Source: Methanobacterium aggregans
GTDB lineage: Archaea > Methanobacteriota > Methanobacteria > Methanobacteriales > Methanobacteriaceae
DNA length: 64,000 bases
Direction of reading: 5' to 3'
Assembly (NCBI RefSeq): GCF_017874455.1
Contig: NZ_JAGGLN010000001.1
Span: 62,001-126,000 of the forward strand
A program made the position numbers and the translations under genes. Position 1 is the stretch's first letter. Every line of letters starts with the position of its first letter. Of the stretch, positions 17,635-25,964 are shown one piece after another. The notes under the pieces are model-generated. The model was not told where the DNA came from. It was given only the letters and a program-made list of their open reading frames with translations, and searched no databases.

Positions 17635-19614
17635 CTACCTCTTCCACTTCAAACTCCTCTTATCCACGAAGTCGCACTTACCAGACGGAAGAACCCTCAC
17701 AACGTCCTCAATGGATATTATGCCTTCATCATCGATCTTCTTCCTTATCTGCCTGGCCATTTCCTCCTTCTTGGTGTAACCCGGTTTTATAACTGCGTAG
17801 TTATCTGTGTAGGCTGCAAGAGCTTCAGGCGGCCCTGCCATTACTCTCTTGCCCTCGTAGTCCACGATGCCCACAGCCACAAGAAGTGGAACACCTCGCA
17901 TGTAGTTTCTTGAGCCCCTGATTATGAAGGCACCCTTCGTAACGAACTCACCTGACTGGGGAGTTTTTGAGACCTGGTCTGGGTGCACCCAGTAAACATC
18001 GTGGGTGCTGAAACCCTTCTGCCAGGCACTGGAGAAGGATGCAGAGAAGGATGCAGCCTCAACGAGTGTTTCCTCTGAAATTTCACCATCACCTGCCTTG
18101 ACAACAACAGATGCAGCCCCGTGTATATCTGAGTGGAAGTAAACATCCCTGTTTTCCATGTGCTTTTTAACGACCATCTCATTGGTGGTTGCATCCCTAC
18201 CTCCAATAACAAGGTTACCCTTGGATGATAAAAACCATCGAAGCTTTTCAAACCATTTAAGCTCCTTTCGAACCCTTTTCTGGGGTACGAGAACCTTCTC
18301 CATGGCGATCTCCCGTTTGTTCCTGGCCCTGTCTATCTCAACCTGGGTCTTTTCAATGGCTATGTTAACACCGCTTATCTTCCTTTTAGCCTTTTTACCC
18401 TTGTTGTAATATTTCTCAGCGTTTTCTGGTATTCCTATGTTTGAGTCCACCTGAACACGAACCCCATCAAGGTTCAGATCCATAACACCCATCTTATCCA
18501 CGGATTCAATGGCTTCAAGACCAGGTGCTCCCTTTTTTTTGGCTTTTTTAATGGTTGATGAAACATCTGCCCATGAGTAGTTCTTACGGGCCTCCATTAT
18601 GGTGTTGATGATGTCCTGAACCTCCTGGTAGTGGGCGTAAAGTGCATCTCCCTTGATGGTGGAGTCCACAATTGTTTTTTTGAATTTTTCAAGGGTTTCA
18701 AGCTGGATATTCATCCTCTTCTCGTACTTACCAATCTCACGAGCCCAAACATCCTCATGAACCTTTTTAATATCCTCACCAACGATGCTGCTGTAGAACT
18801 CATCTGCAGCCTGGTTGTAGGTTTCAAATGTTTTGGATTCATAGCCCTCATACTTCTTGAGTTCAAGGGGCAGAACATCCTCTTTTTCACCGGAGATTAT
18901 CATTGGATGGAATTCATGTTCCTTGAGGGGTTTGAAAACATCTATAAATGTATTGTAAACTGCTTCAACCTCATCCTCTGTCATGTCGTGGGATGCCTTT
19001 TCCTTATCAACACCTGACCTCAGGGCTATTTCCTCTGCGTAGAGACCTCCCAGTCCGCTTCTTGCAAGGGTTCTCACAACGTCACGATCAGAACCCTGGA
19101 ACAACTCCTTCACATCCTCTTTTTCAGCCTTCAACGGGTTTAATCCCTTTTCTGGCGGGTACTTGTACTCTTCCTTGGAGGATATGTTCCTGTCCTGCCA
19201 CATCTTACGTTTCAGTGGGAGTATGATGGTTCCCTCCTCATCCAGGAGTATTATGTTGCCCTTGGCGAAGAGTTCTATAACCAGGGAGTACTTATTCTCC
19301 TTCTGGATGTCTATCTCCATGATCCTGTCGAAGTGGTGCTGCCTCACATCTGTGATGGTACCCCCTTTCAGGTGTTTTCTCAGGAGCATGGGAAATGATG
19401 GTGGGATCTTAGGATTTTCAGGGGGATACTGGGTTGTGTGAACCCTTGTACCTGCCTGGAAGACAACATCAGTTCTTCCCTTACCCGGTATGTGGAATCT
19501 GATGAGTACAGTGTCTCTGGTGGGCTGGTAAGCCTTATCAACCCTGGCGTCTTTTAGTATTTCTTTAAGTTCAGTGCAGATAGCGTAAACATCAACGTTG
19601 GACATGGTTTTCAT
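17635..19614 (-). CDS. Rqc2/NEMF-family (NFACT) ribosome quality-control protein
   Basis: 659 residues with the NFACT layout: N-terminal NFACT-N domain (SNVDVYAICTELKEIL, VFQAGTRVHTTQYPP), helix-hairpin-helix region, a long coiled coil (about 290-450) and the C-terminal NFACT-R domain (KLRWFLSSKGNLVIGGRDAT ... VYFHSDIHGAASVV). Homologues bind the large ribosomal subunit stalled with peptidyl-tRNA and recruit tRNA to extend the stalled chain; bacterial members were long called fibronectin-binding proteins. The ATG at 19614 has GGGTG seven bases upstream; the ATG nine bases later (MSNVDVY) is an alternative. Confidence in family is high; the exact archaeal role is inferred. Confidence 0.9.
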   Translation of the reverse strand: MKTMSNVDVYAICTELKEILKDARVDKAYQPTRDTVLIRFHIPGKGRTDVVFQAGTRVHTTQYPPENPKIPPSFPMLLRKHLKGGTITDVRQHHFDRIMEIDIQKENKYSLVIELFAKGNIILLDEEGTIILPLKRKMWQDRNISSKEEYKYPPEKGLNPLKAEKEDVKELFQGSDRDVVRTLARSGLGGLYAEEIALRSGVDKEKASHDMTEDEVEAVYNTFIDVFKPLKEHEFHPMIISGEKEDVLPLELKKYEGYESKTFETYNQAADEFYSSIVGEDIKKVHEDVWAREIGKYEKRMNIQLETLEKFKKTIVDSTIKGDALYAHYQEVQDIINTIMEARKNYSWADVSSTIKKAKKKGAPGLEAIESVDKMGVMDLNLDGVRVQVDSNIGIPENAEKYYNKGKKAKRKISGVNIAIEKTQVEIDRARNKREIAMEKVLVPQKRVRKELKWFEKLRWFLSSKGNLVIGGRDATTNEMVVKKHMENRDVYFHSDIHGAASVVVKAGDGEISEETLVEAASFSASFSSAWQKGFSTHDVYWVHPDQVSKTPQSGEFVTKGAFIIRGSRNYMRGVPLLVAVGIVDYEGKRVMAGPPEALAAYTDNYAVIKPGYTKKEEMARQIRKKIDDEGIISIEDVVRVLPSGKCDFVDKRSLKWKR

Positions 19615-19803
19615 TGAAAAACACCCTTTTTTTAATTAATGGATCAAAATTCTTTGAACATCTAATAACTTTTTTTATAGTAAAGAAACATAACTTTAAA
19701 GCATATGGAGTTTAAAAGTTCTTTTTAAACACCCTTTTTAAATTACATCAGATGTATATTTGTGCTCAACAGTTAAATAATAAAATGGATGAGGTAGAAA
19801 AAT

Positions 19804-20091
19804 ATGGAAGTGGATGCTAAAGTAACAGCGGTACACATGGTCGCTGCAGTAATTGCAGGATATGCATCATATGTATTATCAATCGGATTAATAAGTGCTA
19901 TTGGTAAAAATGAGGTTCTTGCAGTTTTATTGGGTCTTATAATTCTTTACATAGCAGGTAACGTCTCTGAGAGACTCTTCGGAAAGGAGGAAGTTGGAGG
20001 ATTTAAGGGATGGCTGTGGAGTGGAATAGTACCCTTCTTCTTCATGTGGCTGGTTGTCTGGATATTTGTATTCAACTTCAGCATGATCTAA
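19804..20091 (+). CDS. Small integral membrane protein (DUF5379-like)
   Basis: 95 residues with three hydrophobic segments (about 8-32, 38-55 and 70-92) joined by short loops; the loop ERLFGKEEVGGFKGWLWSG is the most conserved-looking part. GATGAGG lies upstream as a ribosome site. It resembles the small methanogen membrane family DUF5379, of unknown function. It is transcribed away from the Rqc2-like gene and toward the DUF2070 gene. Confidence 0.65.
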   Translation: MEVDAKVTAVHMVAAVIAGYASYVLSIGLISAIGKNEVLAVLLGLIILYIAGNVSERLFGKEEVGGFKGWLWSGIVPFFFMWLVVWIFVFNFSMI

Positions 20092-20276
20092 GCTGAAATC
20101 CAAACCCTCATTACTTCAAACCCTTTAAATGAAAGCCCTTTTATTTCAATACTTTCTTTTTTTATTTTTAAAACCATCACGATTTTTAAAACATCCCCAT
20201 AAAAAAAAATATAATCTGAACCTTTATTTTACTAAAATCCCCTTTTCCTTGTTTTGAATTTATATGTTGGTTTGAA

Positions 20277-22100
20277 TCACAGTGCCCAGTAGAATATCCA
20301 TAGGAATGCAAATAGGAATGCGAATATGAACATGAGGGGTGCGAATATTCTGCTCACAGCCACGATTGAGCTTATGGTTGTAACAAGCTCAGTTGAATGC
20401 AGGGGGCCCATGGTCTTAATACCCTGGATCTTGGGAACATCAGATGCCACCTCAACATCCTCAATATCGTTAATGGCTTCCTGTGTGCATTCAACGATTG
20501 CAGTGATTATTTCATCTGGCTTCTTGGTACCCACAGGGTTGTGGCCCCCTGAGAGGGTGTTAACGAAGTGGGTGTCAGTTGTCATAACCTCCAGATTCTG
20601 AATATCAAGATCCGCGAGTGCATCCTGGATCCTTGCCCTGAATCCTATCTTCATGTTGTTTGAGTCAAGAACTATGTAAGCAGTTCTCTCACCTGCAACC
20701 TCAACCACCATGACCTTCAAACCGCTCTGACCAACACCGTCGTCCTTGCTGATCTCATTAAGGGGGTTGTGTGCACATCCCATTCTCAGTGTCTCATCCT
20801 TATCAAGTTTTGGAAGTTTTTCAACGGCCTCCATTAATTCGAAGACTTCCCTGTTACCAGGGAGTATTCTTCCACCCTCTCCCTTGAAGGAGTTGTGGCA
20901 GTCAACCAGCACAACATTCTCAGCCCCTGTAACTGCCTTTGCAAGGTTTGAAACAGCCAGTCCCACACCGAAGTCTATATCATCAAACCCCTGGGGTGCA
21001 AAGGTTGCAAGAAGAAGCAGGGCATCGTTGAAGTACTGGGCACCTATACGTGCGTTACCACTTTGAACCCTTATGAATTTACTTGCCCTTGCTGCGTACT
21101 CTGCAGTGACCAGGGAATCCTTAACAACCTTTTCAACCTTCTTAACCTCCCTTCCAGACACAGGGTTGAAGTCATGGGTTGAGGGGCCGTGTGAAACCAT
21201 TGTGAATACATCGAAGCTTTCAGCAATTTCAGTTGGCATGTTACCCCCACCTATGTTACCCACAGGTCCTGGATGTACTCCTGGTGTTATGAAAACAGCT
21301 TTCATACCATTTTTATCCCTAAAACTTATAACGCCGGTTATTGTGTCGATTGCCTCACCAATATCCTCGAAGATTCCCTCAAGTGCATTGGACCCCTCTG
21401 TGGTGTGTGCCAGAAACAGGCTCAGAAGTTCAAGCCCACCAACTCCGAGGTTTCTCTTCATAGGAGATTCAATGATTGTCACGAAGGAGTAGATTGCAGT
21501 GACCAGTATCAAAGATGCAATGATGATCTTGAAGAGCAGTGGGATGATGCTGAAGTAGCCAATGTTGGTGGTGAGACTGGTGAGTGAAACCAGCACCACC
21601 ACCATGGATATGATCAGGGCAGGTTGGGTTGTAGCAGCAGGTATGGACTTCAAGAGGCTGATGTTGGAGGTTGTCCAGAGCACTATGGTTCGTATTGCAA
21701 AGATAACAGCAGCTCCAAATATCAGAGCATCGATGGTGTAATTGTAAACTGTGAATGAAGAAATAACGCTTCCAATAACGTAGATAACCGCAATTATGAA
21801 CATTGAAATGAGTGACAGGAACATGGACTGTTTCATCTTCATGTGCCTGCCCTCAAGGGCATTTATCATGGGCTGGGTCATTGCTCCAGCCATCATGGAC
21901 ATCAAACCGAAGATGAGAAATCCTGAAGCACCACCGTAGACAACACTGTAGAGTATTGAATCCCCGGCTGCTGGGTGTATCAGGGAAGCCACAGTTCCCA
22001 CAATGAAACTTATAAAAAGCATGGACAAAACTGAAAAATTCGTTGATGGAAGACTTACCATGTACTTGCTGAGACCTACTACCTTATCCTGTCCTGACAT
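20277..22100 (-). CDS. DUF2070 family membrane protein
   Basis: 607 residues: seven or so N-terminal membrane helices (to about residue 215), a large cytoplasmic domain, and one C-terminal membrane helix (SRIFAPLMFIFAFLFAFLWI). The soluble part has ordered motifs such as TPGVHPGPVGNIGGGNMPTE, VSHGPSTHDFNPVSGREV, LVDCHNSFKGEGGRI and DTHFVNTLSGGHNPVG, with many His and Asp that could bind metal. This matches archaeal DUF2070 (COG3356), whose function is unknown; the motif pattern hints at an enzyme facing the cytoplasm. It stands alone between a convergent and a divergent gene. Confidence 0.85.
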   Translation of the reverse strand: MSGQDKVVGLSKYMVSLPSTNFSVLSMLFISFIVGTVASLIHPAAGDSILYSVVYGGASGFLIFGLMSMMAGAMTQPMINALEGRHMKMKQSMFLSLISMFIIAVIYVIGSVISSFTVYNYTIDALIFGAAVIFAIRTIVLWTTSNISLLKSIPAATTQPALIISMVVVLVSLTSLTTNIGYFSIIPLLFKIIIASLILVTAIYSFVTIIESPMKRNLGVGGLELLSLFLAHTTEGSNALEGIFEDIGEAIDTITGVISFRDKNGMKAVFITPGVHPGPVGNIGGGNMPTEIAESFDVFTMVSHGPSTHDFNPVSGREVKKVEKVVKDSLVTAEYAARASKFIRVQSGNARIGAQYFNDALLLLATFAPQGFDDIDFGVGLAVSNLAKAVTGAENVVLVDCHNSFKGEGGRILPGNREVFELMEAVEKLPKLDKDETLRMGCAHNPLNEISKDDGVGQSGLKVMVVEVAGERTAYIVLDSNNMKIGFRARIQDALADLDIQNLEVMTTDTHFVNTLSGGHNPVGTKKPDEIITAIVECTQEAINDIEDVEVASDVPKIQGIKTMGPLHSTELVTTISSIVAVSRIFAPLMFIFAFLFAFLWIFYWAL

Positions 22101-22287
22101 AAATTAATACCTCTGAATTATTGTAAAAAATTGATGAAATCATGATCTGATTTTATTTCCATAGCTGCAATCTATTTTATCTGTAATGAAGTTGAATATC
22201 TATATTACTACACCATGGTTTATAATCATATTTGTTCTGGTTTCCTAATTAAAACCATGGGCACAAATAATAAAAGGTGAATTAAAA

Positions 22288-22827
22288 ATGAATCTTAAGC
22301 TTGAAACACCATTATCAACCCATGAAACAAAGAAACTTCAGGTTGGAGATACAGTGTACCTTTCTGGAAAAATATTCACAGCCCGTGACAGTGCACATAA
22401 ACGCATAGTTGAAGAAGGAGCTCCTGTAAACCTTAAAGGGGAGGTCATATTTCATGCAGGACCCATAATCAGGAAGTTGGATGATCACTATGAAATGGTT
22501 GCAGTGGGACCCACAACAAGCACCAGGATGAACCCCTACGAACCCCAGGTCATAAGAATGGGAATCGGGGCCATAGTTGGAAAGGGAGGTATGGATGAAG
22601 CCACATCAAAGGCACTCCAGGAAACAGGAACAGCTTACCTCACAGCAGTGGGTGGATGTGCAGCGCTCTACGTGAAATCAGTTAAGAAGATCAGGAGTGT
22701 TAACTGGCTGGATCTTGGAGTTCCAGAGGCAATGTGGGAACTTGAAGTCCATGAATTCGGACCCCTGATAGTTACAATGGACTCACAGGGAAGAAACCTC
22801 TATGATGAAGTCAAAAAAGAAGCCTGA
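22288..22827 (+). CDS. Class I fumarate hydratase beta (C-terminal) subunit
   Basis: 179 residues beginning MNLKLETPLSTHETKKLQVG. The fold marks of the beta half of iron-sulfur fumarase are clear: GKIFTARDSAHKRIVEEG, FHAGPIIRK, AVGPTTSTRMNPYEP, GKGGM and TAVGGCAALY. With the alpha subunit, not present in this window, it interconverts fumarate and malate in the reductive arm of the incomplete TCA cycle used for biosynthesis by methanogens. The alpha subunit carries the [4Fe-4S] cluster in this family. The next gene overlaps its 3' end by 26 nt. Confidence 0.92.
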   Translation: MNLKLETPLSTHETKKLQVGDTVYLSGKIFTARDSAHKRIVEEGAPVNLKGEVIFHAGPIIRKLDDHYEMVAVGPTTSTRMNPYEPQVIRMGIGAIVGKGGMDEATSKALQETGTAYLTAVGGCAALYVKSVKKIRSVNWLDLGVPEAMWELEVHEFGPLIVTMDSQGRNLYDEVKKEA

Positions 22828-23692
22828 ATTAACCAGCTCCATGGATATTGATGAACCATGCAGCCTGGAATCCCATTTCTCAGGGAACTGTCTTACAGGT
22901 GCTGCAGGTTCAGAGGATGTTCTCGTGGAACCGGATCTCAGGGGATTCATAGACACCCACATCCACACAGCCCCGGATGTAAAACCCAGACTCCTGAACG
23001 ATCTTGAAGCAGCAGAGGATGCCAAGTTGAATGGTATGGGGGCAATAGTCCTAAAATCCCATCTAGAACCAACAGCAGGCCGTGCAAGGATAGCAGAAAC
23101 TGCAACAGGATTCAGGGTCCTGGGCGGTATCTGTTTGAATAAAAGTGTTGGAGGACTCAACATAGAGGCAGTTAAAACCTCAACCAGCATGGGCGGCAGG
23201 ATGGTGTGGCTTCCAACCACCTCCTACCCTGAAACTTCTATGGATGAGGAGAAACTTGAAGCCATCATCAACCTCATCTGCGAGGAGGACATGGTGCTTG
23301 CAACAGGACACCTCCAGGTTCCTGACATATTCAGGGTTATTGACATGGCAAGGAGTGCTGGTACCAAACGCATTCTTGTGAACCATCCCCTCACACGTGT
23401 TGTGGGTGCATCGGTTCAGGAACAGAAGGAAATGTCACGACACGCTTACCTTGAGCACTGCTTCGTTGCCTGCATGGAAGGCCATGACTGCCTTGACCCT
23501 GGAGTTATTGCCAGTGCCGTTAAAACAGTTGGATCATCCAGGTGCATCATGGCAACTGATTTTGGTCAGGCACACAATCCCCTACCCTCACAGGGGTTGA
23601 AGTTATTCGTAAAAATAATGATTGAACAGGGACTTTCCATGGAGGATGTTCACGCCATGTGTATTGAAAATCCCTCAAAACTCCTGTTTTAA
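22802..23692 (+). CDS. DUF6282 family amidohydrolase-like protein
   Basis: 296 residues. After a 40-residue variable N-terminus comes GFIDTHIHTAPDVKPR with the H-x-H metal site of TIM-barrel amidohydrolases, then GMGAIVLKSHLEPT, ATGHLQVPD, NHPL and IMATDFGQAHNP supplying further potential ligands. That pattern fits the DUF6282 family of putative metal-dependent hydrolases. The start at 22802 overlaps the fumarase beta gene by 26 nt and a later ATG at 22841 is a possible alternative. Substrate is unknown; overlap with the fumarase gene suggests only cotranscription. Confidence 0.75.
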   Translation: MMKSKKKPELTSSMDIDEPCSLESHFSGNCLTGAAGSEDVLVEPDLRGFIDTHIHTAPDVKPRLLNDLEAAEDAKLNGMGAIVLKSHLEPTAGRARIAETATGFRVLGGICLNKSVGGLNIEAVKTSTSMGGRMVWLPTTSYPETSMDEEKLEAIINLICEEDMVLATGHLQVPDIFRVIDMARSAGTKRILVNHPLTRVVGASVQEQKEMSRHAYLEHCFVACMEGHDCLDPGVIASAVKTVGSSRCIMATDFGQAHNPLPSQGLKLFVKIMIEQGLSMEDVHAMCIENPSKLLF

Positions 23693-23732
23693 GGATCTGC
23701 CCCAGATCTTCCCATTTAAAATAAGTATTCAT

Positions 23733-24326
23733 TCAGATAACTGCAAGTTCTCCTGCAGTTGTTATTTCAAGTTTGTCAGGTGCTATAAAGCCCATTTCCC
23801 TGAGTTCTCTTATGTGGTTGTAGGTCATTCCCCTGCTTATCCCTATTTTTATTGCAAGGTTCTTAACAGATATATCACCCTTCTTGAGTTCCTCAAGCAC
23901 CATGAGTTTAGTTTCAGATATTCCGAAGTTCAGGATTGGAAGGTCCAGTACCTGTTTATCTTCCTCTGTAACGTAAACTATTCTCTCAATCATCTTGTGC
24001 CTTGCGTAACACCCGAAAAGGGCTCCAAGAGCCTGGGGCTTTCTTCCACCACTTATGTTCACAACGATCTTCCTGCCCTGGGCAGCTTCCTGCTCTATAA
24101 CATCAACTGTGTCCCTGGCTATTCTCACAACTTCGTAGAGACTGGTTATCTTGGTCTCTATGTCTATGAACTTTCCAAGGGTTTCAGCCAGTATTTCCTC
24201 AACCTTTAATTTGTCCTTCGGAGCATCTTCTTCCCTTAAAAGAACAACCTTCTTAGGGGAGAAATTGGTTATACAGAACATAACAGGTTCTATTGCATAG
24301 ATCGTTGATATCAACGTGTAATCCAT
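23733..24326 (-). CDS. Csa3-like CARF domain / winged-helix regulator
   Basis: 197 residues. Residues about 1-125 form a Rossmann-like CARF domain with the diagnostic ligand-binding loop NISGGRKPQALGALFGC (about residues 89-105); residues about 135-197 form a winged helix (KLMVLEELKKGDISVKNLAI, KIGISRGMTYNHIRELREMG). In Csa3 proteins the CARF domain senses a cyclic oligoadenylate made by type III CRISPR systems and the HTH controls cas genes. No cas gene or CRISPR array is present in this window, so its ligand and targets are open. It is convergent with the DUF6282 gene. Confidence 0.75.
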   Translation of the reverse strand: MDYTLISTIYAIEPVMFCITNFSPKKVVLLREEDAPKDKLKVEEILAETLGKFIDIETKITSLYEVVRIARDTVDVIEQEAAQGRKIVVNISGGRKPQALGALFGCYARHKMIERIVYVTEEDKQVLDLPILNFGISETKLMVLEELKKGDISVKNLAIKIGISRGMTYNHIRELREMGFIAPDKLEITTAGELAVI

Positions 24327-24791
24327 TGTATCACCCTCACTTCCTTTAACTTTCCATACTCAATCTAATTCGGATCCCACTGGATCCATATTCACAGAAA
24401 GAGGTATGTTATTAAACACTTCCTTACCTTTATTTTTCTTATGATGCATCATTAATATATATTTTGCTAAATCATGGCCAGTAGGGAATAGTTGGTATCC
24501 ATTTACTTTGCATATGTCACTTTTTGAGTTAACCATTGTTACAGATGCTTTTTTTTAGTGGGTGGAATTCACAGGGTGCATGAATCTGGATCTGTAAATA
24601 GAAATCATGTACATTTATATACCAGTTATTACTAATATTTCTTTGGGTACACAGTTTCCATTTAATGGGGGGTTATGTCCCAACAAAAGGTTATATAATA
24701 ATTATGCTAATCACAGTAATAGATAAACTCTGATAATGTTGATGGATAAATAATGATGGTTCATTTGCTTTTGATAAGGGAGATGTTTTAA
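24327..24791. other. Intergenic region between divergent CARF-HTH and response regulator genes
   Basis: About 465 nt. TATA-like elements on the plus strand occur at about 24611-24622 (ACATTTATATAC) and 24690-24702. CTTTGGGTACAC at 24641-24652 resembles the ATACTTTGGGTA motif found before two genes near 36-37.5 kb. GGATCC occurs twice within 20 nt near 24373-24387. No gene is seen. Confidence 0.5.
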
Positions 24792-25631
24792 TTGGATAAC
24801 ACACGGGTACTGATAATTGAAGATGAAAGCATAACTGCCCTGGAGATTCATAAGAAGCTTGAAACATGGGGCTACCATGTTGTTGGAGTGGCAGGATCCG
24901 GGGAGGAGGCAGTTGAAATTGCCAGGGAAAACAGGCTGGACCTCATCCTTGCAGACATCATACTCAAGGGAGACATGGACGGTGTGGAGGCAATAGAACA
25001 GATCTACGAGATAACGGATGCTCCAGTCATATACCTCACAGCCCATGCAGATGAATCAACCTTCAAAAGGGCCAAGGAAACCAAACCTGCAGGTTACGTT
25101 ATAAAGCCCTACGATGAGAAGGAGCTTGCCTTCAACATGGAGATAGCACTCTACAACAGAAAGGTCAAATCAAGGGTTGAAGAATCAGAGGAACGCCTTA
25201 AAGCCATGAACCAGTTCCTGCACATATCCTCCAGGGCAATGACATCCAGCATGCGCATAGAAGATACAGCAGGATTTTTAAAGGAATTTGCAAGGTTCTT
25301 CCAGAGCAACATCCACTCAAGGTTCAGGAAGGATCTGCTATCTGAAAACTCCATGCGCAGTGATGAAGAACTCCTTGAAGATTACCTGGAATGGGTTTCC
25401 CAGTTCTTCACAAACCTGGGCTACAAGGTGGATACCCAGGACAACTCCCTCCTTGTGAACCAGTGCTTCTGGGGCTCCCGAAGAGGGGATAACAAAACCT
25501 TCTGCCTCATGTGCAAGGCCATGACAGAGCTGAGTTTCAAATGGACAGGACTACCTGGACATGTTGAACATGAATCAGGGCTTGGGCTGAATCATCCCAC
25601 ATGTGTGTTCAGGTTTGAAGTTGAGGAATGA
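24792..25631 (+). CDS. Response regulator with methanogen output domain (MetOD1-like)
   Basis: 279 residues: a receiver domain (1-120) with the acidic pocket (EDE), the phospho-acceptor Asp in DLILADIILKGD, the Thr in YLTAHAD and the Lys in VIKPYDE; a coiled-coil linker; and a C-terminal domain with cysteines in NQCFWG, TFCLMCKAM and HPTCVF, matching the methanogen output domain, which probably binds metal. The start is TTG at 24792, preceded by GGGAG about ten bases upstream; no ATG is available in frame before the receiver. No histidine kinase is adjacent, so the partner must be elsewhere. Confidence 0.82.
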   Translation: MDNTRVLIIEDESITALEIHKKLETWGYHVVGVAGSGEEAVEIARENRLDLILADIILKGDMDGVEAIEQIYEITDAPVIYLTAHADESTFKRAKETKPAGYVIKPYDEKELAFNMEIALYNRKVKSRVEESEERLKAMNQFLHISSRAMTSSMRIEDTAGFLKEFARFFQSNIHSRFRKDLLSENSMRSDEELLEDYLEWVSQFFTNLGYKVDTQDNSLLVNQCFWGSRRGDNKTFCLMCKAMTELSFKWTGLPGHVEHESGLGLNHPTCVFRFEVEE

Positions 25632-25964
25632 AATCTTTAAAACTATTTTTTAAGGGGTTAAATCTTTTTTTTAAGGTTTTAAAGACTATTCTATTTTTAA
25701 GAAATAATTTTTTCTACTGTAGAAAATCATTCCTTATTAATAAAAATAAATAATAAAAGTATTATTAAGGTTTATTTTTAGATTATACATCTTATTAAAA
25801 TTAGAAATAGATTTTCAGCCAGTTAATCAATTCATAATAGAAACATTTTAATTATGGACTTTTAATATGTAAAATCAGTTTTAAAGTAGGATATTCATGT
25901 GATTTCATGAATGAAATGGGACTTATTTAATTTAAAAATTTATTTTAATCAAGGGAGAGGTAAG
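25632..25964. other. AT-rich boundary region before the defence island
   Basis: About 330 nt, strongly AT-rich, between the response regulator and hsdM. T-runs just after 25631 could terminate transcription. No gene, tRNA or clear att-like duplication is visible. AGGGAGAGGTAAG directly precedes the hsdM start. Confidence 0.5.
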
